From: Candidatus Altimarinota bacterium
GTDB taxonomy: Bacteria; Patescibacteriota; Gracilibacteria; UBA4473
NCBI GenBank assembly: GCA_020631075.1
Contig: JAHDHX010000003.1
Coordinates: forward strand, 62,001-126,000
Length of the DNA stretch: 64,000 nt
Reading direction: 5' to 3'
Made by a program: the position numbers and the translations under genes. Below, piece after piece: positions 51,201 through 59,696 of this stretch (within the stretch, counting starts at the first letter, position 1; each line of letters begins with the position of its first letter). The notes beneath the pieces are model-generated. The model did no database searches and was not told where the DNA came from. It saw only the letters and a list, made by a program, of their open reading frames with translations.

Positions 51201-54200
51201 GCCACTTGCACGTCGGCCTCGGGGGTGATGTCCACCGTGGCGCACTGCATGTTGTCGGTGGGGTCGGTGTCGGGTACGGTCACCCCTGGGGTGTATTCGG
51301 CGCAGTTTTCCAGCGTGGTCTGGCCCGAGACGATGTCTGTCACACAGCTGAGGGTCAGGGTGGCGCTGGTGCCTTCAACCATGTCGCCGAGCAGCCACGT
51401 AACGCCGTCAAATGTCCCTGTGCTGGCGGTGTGAGTGCCGCCGTAGGTGCAGGCCGCTGGCAGTGTGTCTGTCACCACGACGTTCGGCATGGTGCTGGGG
51501 CCGGCATTGCTGACGGTCACGGTCCAGGTGGCGTCTTGGCCCTCGACCACGGTCGGGGTGTCGGTCACTTTTTGCACGGTGATGTTGGCTTCTGGCTCGA
51601 TTGCTACCTCCGCACAGGCCGCGTGGTCGACGAGGTCAACGTCGGGGGTGGTGGATGTGTTGGTGTAGGTGGCGCAGTTTTCGACCACGGTGTTGCCGTC
51701 GACTATGTCGGCGACGCAGGTGATGTCTAGGGTTTCGGTGGCCCCTGCGAGCAGGTCGCCCACGGCCCAGACCGCGCCGTCATAGATGCCGACAGTCGGG
51801 GTGTTGACTCCGCTGTACACACAGCCAGTGGGCAGCACGTCGTCGAGGCTCACGGCGGGGGCCGTCGACGGCCCTGCGTTGCTGACGGTGATCTGCCAGG
51901 TCATGTCGGTGTCATCCGTCACTGTGGGGGTGAGGGCCTGTTTGGCTACACTCACGTCGGCGAGGGTGTCGATGACTGTTTGGGCGCACGCTTGGTCGTT
52001 GGATTCGTCTGTGTCGGGCACGGTTGAGAGGTTGGTGTAGGTGGCACAGTTCTCCACCACGGTGTTGCCGTCGATGACGTCGGCTTCGCAGGTGATCTCT
52101 AACGTCTCTTCGGCGTCGGCGAGCATGTCACCGATAGTCCAAACCGCTCCGTCATAGGTGCCGACACTGGGGGTGTTGGCTCCGCTGTACACACACCCTG
52201 TCGGCAGCACGTCGTCTATACTCACGGCGGGCATGGTGCTGGGGCCGAGGTTGGTCACGGTCACGAGCCAGGTCATGTCGTCGGCTTCTGTCACTGTGGG
52301 GGTCAAGCTGGCTTTCGCCACTTGCACGTCGGCCTCGGGGGTGATGTCCACCGTGGCGCAGCTTTCGTCATTGTCGGTGTTGGTTTCGGGGACGCCTGAC
52401 TGGTTGTCATAGGTGGCGCAGTTTTCGACGAGGGTGTTGCCGCCGACGATGTCGGTGACGGTGGTGATGGTCAAAGTGTGGGTGTCACCTGCGGCCATGG
52501 CGGTGATCATCCAGATGCCGAGGGTGGGGTCATAGAGGCCGTCGGTGGCGCTGTGGCTGACATAGTCTGTACCAGTGGGGAGCATGTCATTGACCACGAC
52601 GGGGGCGGTGTCTGAGGGGCCATTATTGGTGACGACTATCACCCAGTCCATGGTGTCGCCCTCGGTCACGGGGGTGGTGGGCACGGCTGACTTGCTGACG
52701 GCGATGTCTGTTTCTTGGTTTATGGTCACGCTGGCACAGGCGTGGTTGTTGTCGGGGGAGATGTCGGGGACGGTTTGGCTGGCGTTCATGAAGTCGGCAC
52801 AGTTGACGACGGTGAGTTGGTCGTTGACGACGTCGAGCTCGACGGTGATGTCTAACGTGAGGGACTGACCTGCGAGCATGGTGCCGATGACCCAGTCGCC
52901 TGTCAGCGGGTCGTAGGTGCCGCTGCTCTCAGTGTGGCTGACGTAGACAGCCCCAACGGGCAGGACGTCAGTGACGGTCACGCTGTCGATGTCTGAGGGG
53001 CCATTATTGCTGATAGCGATGGTGTAGGTGACCGTGCCGCCCTCCACCACGACGCCGTCGAGCACGCCGTCTGACTCACTGCTGATGACTTTGGTCAGGG
53101 CCATGTCGGTCTGCAGGGTGGTGGTGACATCGCGGCAGGCTTCATTGTTGGACTCGTCGGTGTCAGGCACAGCGGAAGCGTTGGTGAAGGTGGCGCAGTT
53201 GAGCGGCATGGTGTCGCCGTCGACGACGTCGACCTCCACGGTGATCTGTAGTGTTTCGTAGGCTTGGTCGAGCATATCGCCGAGGGTCCAGACCCCTGTG
53301 ACAGGGTCGTAGGCCCCGACAGTGGGGGTGTCGCTGACGTACACAAAGCCACTGGGCAGCAAGTCGTCGATGCTCACGGCGGGCATGGTGCTGGGGCCGT
53401 TGTTTTTGACACTGACGGTGAAGGTGACTTGGTCGCCCTCAATGGGGGTGATGGTGTCGACGTCTTTGGCGACTTCTATGTCGGCCTCTGGGACTATTTC
53501 AATCGTTGCACAGGGGGTGTCGTTGCCGACGCTGGTGTCGGGGACTTCTGATGATCCGCGGTACTCGGCACAGTTGCTGACGGTCGTTGCCCCGTCGACG
53601 ATGTCGGTGAGGGTGGTGATGCTGAGGGTTTCGGACTGCCCTGCGGTCAGGGTGCCCAGCAGCCACTGGCCTGTGGTGTGGTCATAGACCCCTGCACTGG
53701 CGGTGTGGCTCTGGTGGGGGAGCCCTGCGGGGAGGGTGTCCCACACTTCGATGCCTGTCATGGTGCTGGGGCCAGCGTTGGTCACGGTGACGAGCCACGT
53801 GATGGTGCCGTTTTCGACAATGGAGCCGTCGAGTGTGCCGTCACCTTCGGCGACTATGGCCTTGGTGACGCTCAGGTCACCGATGGCCACAATGTTGGCT
53901 TCGGCGCACATGCTGTCGTTGCTGACGCTGGTGTCTGGGATGGAGGAGCCGTTGGTGTATTGGGCACAGTTGCGGAGGTTGGTGTTGCTGTTGATGATGT
54001 CTGTCTCACACGTCACGGTGAGCTCCGCGCTGGCGCCAGCGAGCAGGTCACCGATGGCCCAAACGGCGCCGTCGTAGGTGCCGACCGTGGCGGTGTTGGC
54101 CCCGCTGTAGACACAGCCAGTGGGCAGCACGTCGTCTATGCTCACGGCGGGCATGGTGCTGGGGCCGTCATTGCTGACGGTGACCGTCCACGTGATGTCT

Positions 54201-57200
54201 TCGCCTTCGGTGGGGGTGGGGTTGTCCACGGTTTTGGTCACTTGCACGTCGGCCTGTTGCTCGATGGTGCTGGTGGCGCAGGCTTGGTTGTCTTGACTGT
54301 CGGTGTCGGGCACGGTGCCAGTGGGGACGTACTCTGCACAGTTTTCTAGTACTGTCACGTCGTCGATGACGTCGGTCTGACAGGTGACTGTCAGCATAGC
54401 ACTGCCGCCAGCGAGTAGGTCGCCGATGGCCCAGACGGCGCCGTCGTAGGTGCCGACACTGGCGGTGTGGGCCCCGCTGTACACACAGCCCGTGGGCAGC
54501 ACGTCGTCTATACTCACGGCGGGCATGGTGCTGGGGCCGTCATTGCTGACGGTGACCGTCCATGTGATGTCTTCACCTTCGATCGGGCTGCTGTCATCGA
54601 CGGTTTTGAGGACGGTGATGTTGCCTTCGGGGAGGATGCCGGCGGGGGCGCAGCTCTGGTCGTTGTCGGGGTCGGTGTCGGGCACGGCACCCGCGGAGGT
54701 GAAGGTGGCGCAGTTTTCGATAGTGGTGACCCCAGCGACGATGTCACTGAGGCAGCTGAGGGTCAGGGTGGCGCTGCCGCCTGCGGCGATGTCGCCGACG
54801 GTCCAGACGGTGCCGTCGTAGGCGCCCTGGCTGGCGGTGCTGGTGCCGGTGTAGGTGCAGCCAGTGGGGAGGGTGTCGGTGACGGTCACGGCGGGCATGG
54901 TGCTGGGGCCAGCGTTGGCCACGGTCACCTGCCAGATGATGTCTTGGCCCTCGGTCACGCTGGGGGTGACGGCGGCTTTGATGACGCTTATGTCGGCCTC
55001 AGGGAGGATGTCGATCGGGACACAGGCTTGGTTGTCTGTGAGGATGGTGTCGTCGGGGAGGCCGCTGAGGGTGACGAGGTCGTAGGTGGCACAGTTGGTG
55101 CGGGTGGTGATGTCGTTGGTGATGTCGAGGACACAGCTGAGTGTCAGGGATTCGTTTTGCCCAGCGAGCAGGTCACCCACGGCCCAGACCCCACTGGCGG
55201 GGTCGTAGGTGCCGATACTTTCCAAGTGGGTGGCATACACACACCAGTCAGCCAGCGCGTCGACGATCTCGACATTGGGCATGGTGCTGGGGCCAGTGTT
55301 GCCGACTGTGACGGTGTACTCGACGATTCCGCCCTCGACGAGGGCACCGTCGAGCACGCTGTCGGACTCATTACTGATCGTTTTCCCGACTACGATGTTG
55401 GCTTCGGCTTCAATATTTACCACGGCGCAGCCTTCATTATTGCTGTCGACGGGGTCAGGGGTGGGAGCGGTGTTGGTGAAGGTGGCGCAATTTTCTAGTC
55501 GTGTCTCACCGTCGATGATGTCCATCTCGCAGGTGATGTCGAGGGTTTCGGTGGCGAGGCTGGCCATGTCGCCCACGGCCCAGACTGTGCCGTCGTAGGT
55601 GCCGACACTGGGGGTGTTGGCCCCGCTGTACACACAGCCCGTGGGCAGCACGTCGGTGACGCTCACATTGGGCATGGGGCTGGGGCCGAGGTTGGTGACG
55701 GTGACCGTCCAGGTGATGTCTTCGCCTTCGGTGGGGGCGGCTTCGTTAACACTTTTTTGCACCCAGATGTCCGCCATGGGGCTGATTTCGATCTCGGCGC
55801 AGGGGACGTTATTACTCGGGTCGGTGTCGGGGATGTCTTCGTTTACATTCAAGAAGTCGGCGCAGTTTTCGACGGTGGTTGCACCACCCACCACGGTAGC
55901 AGTGACGATGATGTCTAAGGTTTCGCTCTGCCCTGCGACCAGCGTCCCGACGCTCCACTGGCCAGTGGGGTTGTCGTAGGTGCCAGTGGTGGCAACGTCA
56001 TTAACGTAGACCAAGCCCGCTGGCAGGCCGTCGGTGACGACCACGGCGGGCATGGTGCTGGGGCCGTCATTGCGGACGGTGATGGTGTAGGTGATCTGGT
56101 CGCCTTCAGTCGGGGCGTCGTCACTGACGGTTTTGGTGACGACGATGTCGGCTTCTTGATCGGTGGTGACGTCACGACAGGGCTGGTGGTTGCTGTCGTC
56201 TGGGTCGTTTATGTCGCTGGTGTTATTAAAGTTCGCACAGTTTTCGGGCATGGTGTCACCGTCAACGACGTCGACTTCGACGACTATCTGCAGCTGCTCT
56301 GTTTGCTGGTCAGCGAGGGTGCCGACGGTCCAGACACCTGTCACGGGGTCGTAGGCCCCGACGGTGGGGCTGTCACTGACGTACACAAACCCACTGGGCA
56401 GGAGGTCGATGACTTCGACGCCTGGCATGGGGCTAGGGCCGTCATTTTTGACGGTGAGGGTGAAGGTGATCACGTCACCTTCGGTGGGGTTGGTTTCGTT
56501 AACGTCCTTGGTGAGGATGATGTCTGACTCTTGCTCGACCACGAAAGTGTCGCACTGTTGGTCATTGTCTGGGTTGATGTCTGGGACTGTTTTATTGGGC
56601 ACATATTGGGCACAGTTTTCGTATTTGGTTTGGCCTGCCACCACGGTGGCAAGACAAGTGATGGTGAGGGTTTCGGTCTGGCCGTTGGTCATGTCGCCGA
56701 TGTACCAGAGGCCAGCGCTGTCGCTATAAAACCCTGCTGTTGCGACGTTGCCGGTGTGCACACACCCTGCGGGGAGGGCGTCGCTGACCTGTACGTCAGG
56801 CATGGTGCTGGGGCCGTTATTGGTCGCGGTGATGGTGAAAGTCACGACGTCCCCTTCGGTGTACACTTCGCCGTCGGCGACTTTTGTCACGGCGATGTCG
56901 GCCTGCGGGATGATGTCTATGGTGTCGCAGGCGCGGTTGTTTTCGAGGTCGGTGTCGGGGGTGGCGGCACCGCTGACGTCCGCGGTGGACTGGGTGGCGG
57001 CACAGTTCTCACGCTGGGTGATGTCGTCGATGACGTTGGCTGTCACGGTGATGGTGAGGGTTTCGGTCTGGCCGACGGCCATATCTCCTACATTCCAGAC
57101 GCCTGTGAAGTCGTCATACGCCCCGACGGTGGTGGTGTCACTGACGTATGCCAGCCCCGTGGGGAGCACGTCGCTGACGGTGACGGCGTTGGCGGGTGAG

Positions 57201-59644
57201 GGGCCGTCATTGCTCACCACGATGGTAAACGTCACGGTGTCGCCGTCATTGACGGGGTTTGGTTTTCCGACTTTTGTCACGAACAAGTCGGCTGCGGGGG
57301 TGATCTCTACCGTGGCGCAGCTTTCGTCATTGTCTGGGTTAGGGTCAGGCTGGTCTGGTTTGGCGCCCATGTCGGCACAGTTTTCAACCTTTGTTTGTCC
57401 GTCTATCACCGTTGCTGTGGCGGTAATGGTTAAAGTTTCACTCTGGCCATTGGTCAAGGTGCCGACTGTCCAGACACCTGTCGCGGAGTCATATACGCCT
57501 TGGGTGGGAGTGTCACTGGCGTAGGTCAACCCTGCGGGGAGGCTGTCGGTGACGGTGACATTGGTCGCGGTGGAGGGGCCATTATTGGTCACTGTGATGG
57601 TGAACTCGGCGGTGGAGCCTTCGACCACGGGGGACTCGGTGACGGTTTTGACCACCCCGAGGTCTGCTTCTGACTCTATAGTCACGGGGACACAGCTTTC
57701 GTTGTCTTTGGGCTGGGTGTCGGGCACCCCTGCGGTGCTGCCGTCAGGGCAGCTGCTGACGGTGCCTGACAAGCATTGTTTGTTGCTGTCTTGGCAGGCC
57801 GCGGCACATTCTTTGGTTTCACACCCTGCTTGGCAGACTTCTAGATCCACAGCACATTGCTTCTCACACGCTTCATACGTTGTTTGACATTCAGCGGCAC
57901 AAAGTTTGCTGTCGCAGTTGGCTTGGCACTCTTCAGCAGCGGGGCGACACCCGAGGGTTTCCTCACCGTTACAGTGTGGCTGATACACGGCACAGTTTTC
58001 AAACTTTGTACCTTCGCTGGCGTCGACCGTGCACTGGATCTGCAAAATGGCGCTCTGCCCTGCGGTCATGTCACCGATAGTCCAGAGGTCGGTGGTTTGG
58101 TCATATGCGCCGAGGGTGGCACTGTCGCTGACATACGCACACTGTGGGGGAAGGGCGTCAGTCACGATGACATCGTTCATGGTGCTGGGGCCGTCATTAT
58201 TGACCGTGATGGTGAAGGTGATGGTGTCGCCGTCGGTGGGGTTGGCGTTGGAGACGGTTTTGTTGACGGCGATGTTGGATTCTTCGGGGATGATGGTGAC
58301 GCAGGCTTTGTTGTTGCTGGGGGCGTCGTCAAAGGTGGCGGGGCGGATGCCGTTACCTTGAGCGATTTCATTGGATTGTCCGACGGCACAGTTTTCGATC
58401 TTGGTTTCGCCTGTGCCAATGTCGGGCACGACCACGATGGTCAGGGTTTCGGTCTGCCCATTGGTCATGTCCCCGATGATCCATTCGCCAGTGACTGCGC
58501 TGTAGGTGCCGATGGTCACACTACTGCTGCTGAGTGTCACCCCCGCGGGGAGGAGGTCGTCGACGGTCACAGCCTGGGCGGGGTGGGGGCCGTCATTTGT
58601 CACTTCGATGGTGTAGGTGACGGCCTGGCCCACATAGGGGGTGGGGTCATCGACTTTTTTGGTCACTTGGACGTCAGCGTAGTTTTGCTCGACCACTACG
58701 ATCGAGGCTGGTTCGCTGGTGTGGTTTGACTCACTGTTACAATAGTTGTCCTCTTGGATGGCTATGCCTGCGGCGGTGGCGGTGTTGGAGCATTCGCGCA
58801 CCCAACCACCGTCCCCACCGTCGAGTTGGTCTTTTTTACTGTTGAAGTGGGGGGGGGCGACGTAGGTGTTGGCGTAGTTGTAGGTGTAACAACCATTTTG
58901 CACGCCATACACATTGTCGGGGGTTTTGATGGCTTCGTATTGGATGAGGTGGCCACTGTTGTCGGCGACGCTGCCTGCGGCGCCTGCGTTCAGAGCCATG
59001 TATCCGACGACTTCCGTTGTGGGGATGGCACAGGACCCGACTTCGCTCCGTTGCATGGCGAAGAGAAAGCTACCAGTACCAGTGTTGTAGGTTTCTTCGG
59101 TGATCCAGGTACAGCTGGTTTGCCCTGGGGGGTTGATCTCACTGTTTTGGCTCTGGAAGCTCGCGACCAAGGATGGTGGTGTCGCGTATGTGCCTGCGAA
59201 GGGCACGGTGTCCCAAGCTTCTGTGCCGCTGACACAGACGCCGTGCTGGACGGCGTCGGTCTTAAAGAGGCCGACTTCCAGGGTGTCGCCCCCTGCGAGT
59301 GTATGCAGGCCTGGCTCAGCGGCGATGAAGTCAAAAGTCATCGCGCCGCAGGCTCCGTCCTGATTGTCGGACTCACGGATGGTGGCCTCGAAGCTCGTCG
59401 TGGTCACATTCCCGATCCTGATGTGGGCGGTGTCTGTGTTTTGCAGGTTGGACAACCCGACCACCACGGGGGTGGTGGCAAAGGGGGTCTCGAACTCCAC
59501 CGTCATGGGGGTGCCACAGCTGGCAATGGTGGCTTGGCCTGCCTCCAGCGGGACAGCCCCAGCTGTCTGGGCCAGGCCCAGCGCGAGCCCAAGGTGAAGA
59601 ATTACGCCCCCCATCACACTGAAGACAACACGTTTGATCGACAT
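45209..59644 (-). CDS. giant DUF11 surface protein with LPRTG motif, SLH-like repeats and fused C-terminal sortase
   Basis: A 4811-aa protein. Order: signal peptide 1-30; H-type-lectin-like strands about 31-180; then from about 318 to 3950 some 28 DUF11 modules of about 120-130 aa, 26 of them with an N-x-GPS/GPH motif. A Cys-rich insert (15 Cys in ~95 residues) lies at about 555-650 between modules 2 and 3. Two SdrD-B-like modules follow (from about 3985 and 4143), a Ser/Thr/Asn/Gly linker (about 4265-4400), LPRTG at 4482-4486, two SLH-like repeats (about 4505-4660) and a sortase domain with H4696, C4764 (LTLMTCDTD) and R4771 (YRWVWYAE). No C-terminal membrane span follows the LPRTG as in ordinary substrates. 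Each DUF11 module has a conserved Cys pair (ENCA ... C). It is probably a long surface fibre with its own transpeptidase; activity is inferred. TACAAT lies about 23 nt upstream. Confidence 0.85.
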   Translation of the reverse strand: MSIKRVVFSVMGGVILHLGLALGLAQTAGAVPLEAGQATIASCGTPMTVEFETPFATTPVVVGLSNLQNTDTAHIRIGNVTTTSFEATIRESDNQDGACGAMTFDFIAAEPGLHTLAGGDTLEVGLFKTDAVQHGVCVSGTEAWDTVPFAGTYATPPSLVASFQSQNSEINPPGQTSCTWITEETYNTGTGSFLFAMQRSEVGSCAIPTTEVVGYMALNAGAAGSVADNSGHLIQYEAIKTPDNVYGVQNGCYTYNYANTYVAPPHFNSKKDQLDGGDGGWVRECSNTATAAGIAIQEDNYCNSESNHTSEPASIVVVEQNYADVQVTKKVDDPTPYVGQAVTYTIEVTNDGPHPAQAVTVDDLLPAGVTLSSSSVTIGTYSAVTGEWIIGDMTNGQTETLTIVVVPDIGTGETKIENCAVGQSNEIAQGNGIRPATFDDAPSNNKACVTIIPEESNIAVNKTVSNANPTDGDTITFTITVNNDGPSTMNDVIVTDALPPQCAYVSDSATLGAYDQTTDLWTIGDMTAGQSAILQIQCTVDASEGTKFENCAVYQPHCNGEETLGCRPAAEECQANCDSKLCAAECQTTYEACEKQCAVDLEVCQAGCETKECAAACQDSNKQCLSGTVSSCPDGSTAGVPDTQPKDNESCVPVTIESEADLGVVKTVTESPVVEGSTAEFTITVTNNGPSTATNVTVTDSLPAGLTYASDTPTQGVYDSATGVWTVGTLTNGQSETLTITATATVIDGQTKVENCADMGAKPDQPDPNPDNDESCATVEITPAADLFVTKVGKPNPVNDGDTVTFTIVVSNDGPSPANAVTVSDVLPTGLAYVSDTTTVGAYDDFTGVWNVGDMAVGQTETLTITVTANVIDDITQRENCAATQSTADVSGAATPDTDLENNRACDTIDIIPQADIAVTKVADGEVYTEGDVVTFTITATNNGPSTMPDVQVSDALPAGCVHTGNVATAGFYSDSAGLWYIGDMTNGQTETLTITCLATVVAGQTKYENCAQYVPNKTVPDINPDNDQQCDTFVVEQESDIILTKDVNETNPTEGDVITFTLTVKNDGPSPMPGVEVIDLLPSGFVYVSDSPTVGAYDPVTGVWTVGTLADQQTEQLQIVVEVDVVDGDTMPENCANFNNTSDINDPDDSNHQPCRDVTTDQEADIVVTKTVSDDAPTEGDQITYTITVRNDGPSTMPAVVVTDGLPAGLVYVNDVATTGTYDNPTGQWSVGTLVAGQSETLDIIVTATVVGGATTVENCADFLNVNEDIPDTDPSNNVPCAEIEISPMADIWVQKSVNEAAPTEGEDITWTVTVTNLGPSPMPNVSVTDVLPTGCVYSGANTPSVGTYDGTVWAVGDMASLATETLDITCEMDIIDGETRLENCATFTNTAPTPDPVDSNNEGCAVVNIEAEANIVVGKTISNESDSVLDGALVEGGIVEYTVTVGNTGPSTMPNVEIVDALADWCVYATHLESIGTYDPASGVWAVGDLLAGQNESLTLSCVLDITNDITTRTNCATYDLVTLSGLPDDTILTDNQACVPIDILPEADISVIKAAVTPSVTEGQDIIWQVTVANAGPSTMPAVTVTDTLPTGCTYTGTSTASQGAYDGTVWTVGDIAAGGSATLTLSCLSDIVAGVTTIENCATFTSAGAVPDTDPDNDQSCAPAGILPEGNITVLKTVDDSSPIEGEDITWTVTVSNDGPSTMPAVSIDDVLPTGCVYSGAHTASVGTYDGAVWAIGDLLAGGSAMLTVTCQTDVIDDVTVLENCAEYVPTGTVPDTDSQDNQACATSTIEQQADVQVTKTVDNPTPTEGEDITWTVTVSNDGPSTMPAVSIDDVLPTGCVYSGANTATVGTYDGAVWAIGDLLAGASAELTVTCETDIINSNTNLRNCAQYTNGSSIPDTSVSNDSMCAEANIVAIGDLSVTKAIVAEGDGTLDGSIVENGTITWLVTVTNAGPSTMTGIEVWDTLPAGLPHQSHTASAGVYDHTTGQWLLGTLTAGQSETLSITTLTDIVDGATTVSNCAEYRGSSEVPDTSVGNDTPCATIEIVPEADIEVAKDVDTITPIEGDQVTFTVSVKNNGPSTMPAVSIDDLLPSGFVYVSDTPTVGAYDPVTGVWTLGDMLDQAYETLQITVEVDVVDGDTMPLNCATFTNASAVPDTDESNNEACRDVTTTLQTDMALTKVISSESDGVLDGVVVEGGTVTYTIAISNNGPSDIDSVTVTDVLPVGAVYVSHTESSGTYDPLTGDWVIGTMLAGQSLTLDITVELDVVNDQLTVVNCADFMNASQTVPDISPDNNHACASVTINQETDIAVSKSAVPTTPVTEGDTMDWVIVVTNNGPSDTAPVVVNDMLPTGTDYVSHSATDGLYDPTLGIWMITAMAAGDTHTLTITTVTDIVGGNTLVENCATYDNQSGVPETNTDNDESCATVDITPEADVQVAKASLTPTVTEADDMTWLVTVTNLGPSTMPAVSIDDVLPTGCVYSGANTPSVGTYDGAVWTIGDMLADAEETLEITCEADVIDGNTVVENCATYTNLSTVPDTDESNDQACAQTVIDTLADVSVAKQALTPTVTDDTDMTWQITVSNAGPSTAPAVSLDDVLPTGCVYSGVNTPTVGIYDGAVWAVGDLLAGATETLDITCVADIVDGNTVVENCATYTNTSTTPDVDLVDHAACAEVAIEPEANITVQKVTDTPTVVEGQDATWTVTVSNAGPSTMPNVVVTDTLPAACTYGGTHTASTGTFDGVTWLLGDMVEGTSATLTLSCVTDIVSGQTTLENCAEYTPGVTVPDTDPTDNMQCATVDITPEADVQVAKASLTPVVTEADDMTWLVTVTNFGPSTMPAVSIDDVLPTGCVYSGANTPSVGTYDGAVWTIGDMLADAEETLEITCEADVVDGNTVVENCATYTNLSTVPDTDESNDQACAETVIDTLGDLTLTKTATTDPIVEGQLVTFTIVASNAGPSTLTGVDVTDVLPTGLTYDSSTATVGAYDPVTGVWVLGTLTSGQTETLTLTALTDIVDGNLTPTNCAVVTSDELIAEVTLANNNPCAEVTLTPESDISVVKTTDATTVVEGDDVVWTITVTNNGPSDRAGVSVTDTLPAGLIATGWVPTAGSYDSVSNVWTVGPMADGDTHTLTLTTVTDIVDGATDLQNCATYTESGEMPDPVLDNNESCAAVDVTAEANVQVAKDVDQVMPTEGDVITFTVTVKNHGPSTMPAVTVADVLPVGLIYQSHTASVGAYDPVTGDWTVGTMFDQQLETLDITVEVDVIDDMTALTNCGQYDPTDSPVPDTDDTDNTLCRTVETKLAADILIEKTVDNPTPEEGELITFTVTVSNAGPSTMPAVTVNDPLPLGLTYASDVPSVGTYDPATGVWTVGDLLAGAVETLQLTVEADVINGDESPTNCADFMNESLTTPDTNAHNNQACQEVMIGLTSDLTVSKTADSTVIVEGDQVTFTIIVTNNGPSDHPSALVTDVLPVGLTYDSHTVSAGAYDPSTGTWSVGPMLAGDVQILTLVAEGDIVDDVTEVTNCALIGAGSIIDANPDNNEMCAPVTITPQADLAILKTVSEDTVAEGDEVEYTLTVTNNGPSTAKNVVVNEPLAVGLLYVTDTPSVGTYDPATGVWSLGDLLDGAVETLTIRVAVDIIDDVMQVNNCAIVNASGEEPTGDLTDLWRLVVPVAHAADGGTPDPDMSNNESCVEIDLTRVSDLQVTKTTDLDTVNPYTSTFTYTIDYANLGVSDSLTASITDTLPSQITSIVAITPSVTTLGNTVSCTTTLVPLSLTCTPDSGRLSAGESGQIMLEVLMDPTTPCSDSLTNTVTATDDTDRDQSDNEYVLTTPLPPVANVRVTKTGDLTANLRREVTYTIVYANDGSADALDTILTDTLPAHVTLVSVTQLTGATPWVCSQSTPGIVSCSADGTATNGLTVPAMDSGVIEVVVLVDNNTDLLVAPTTLHNEVSIETSSTEKYTDDNQDSHDTPIIASTDLGQLSGYVWYDQDTDVLIDGGESMIPSVTLILTGMDVYGNYYGPDQTLYPDAYADFVTQYGITDTDTAYITSPTTLTDASGYYLFDDLVPGIYNVYQINPPGYYSTGSDAGDSLPTAQNGEGSVQTTLATDIDRIQNIIIFEGDHSPDNNFGEDLGSIGNHIWFDAQINGQPDSTDSPISGHTVELWVDLTGNGLTPDDTLYGTTTTDSNGLYSFEDLPVDQTYVVTTSPPTGLTPVLGTAGLDEHAQDSTGYSVSLTPAAPDDVTADFAFFDPDVPSTVSGPTDGSPTVTNSGTSTSTITSTTTTTNATTVSNPSNSSSSSGSSNGSTRSSSVSTVTSSWTGSSNNSNSSTSSGSNTGTSSNGGSGSTSTSVSVSGPPYVPTSSTGSTTSSTTTSAGDTSASATTTGGLTGGPYVPTTTATTTATDGTTQTSTTGGTDTGDTDGYGDFLSSWAAATTADQLTLDTMLGHAAAPHAPSAPENTTRVADDWSRTSILPRTGPIPPAVQARYEAMSLTPRVEITHPHYGALGQLVTQGLVSVPEARVLDADQLLSGQTLTKWLTRAGHTVTANYSQSLSLTETVTMLGEAFGWAESITDVYGETRTQPFTIAAAQQRHLLPPSTDTQATDQPVTIGEAATMLQRALLVTDLGRTAYPTGVQVTVPSADLWDVPVNSTAMSHSSLWLPTLTHGAGVYWDVRPQALGHMHIFAHSSQFADDPNPYGQIFAQLVDDLNVGDTIFIDVNGQSAEYRIDDKVRVPESAVSALRDATDMPLTLMTCDTDIAYRWVWYAEPVNSENTPQTQSWGDWLGSIAQALTASLLGGWNW
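50845..51242 (-). repeat. near-identical DUF11 coding repeat, copy 1
   Basis: About 398 bp nearly identical to 51961-52358, offset by exactly 1116 bp (372 codons, three DUF11 modules). This points to a recent in-frame duplication of a three-module block. Confidence 0.8.
51961..52358 (-). repeat. near-identical DUF11 coding repeat, copy 2
   Basis: Partner of 50845-51242 at a distance of 1116 bp, with few substitutions. Confidence 0.8.
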
Positions 59645-59696
59645 CTAAAAGGTTTAAGAATCCTTTTATTGTACCATGATCAATGCGCAAAAGAGA

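Noticed and set aside
45209-59644. Many long open frames on the + strand and in other frames across the giant gene
   Set aside because: They follow the repeat period of the DUF11 modules, have low-complexity Val/Gly/Ser composition and lack starts with promoters; they are shadows of the real minus-strand gene.
45209-59644. Periodic repeats as a possible CRISPR array
   Set aside because: The period is about 370 bp and all repeats translate in frame as DUF11 modules; no 20-50-bp repeats with unique spacers exist.
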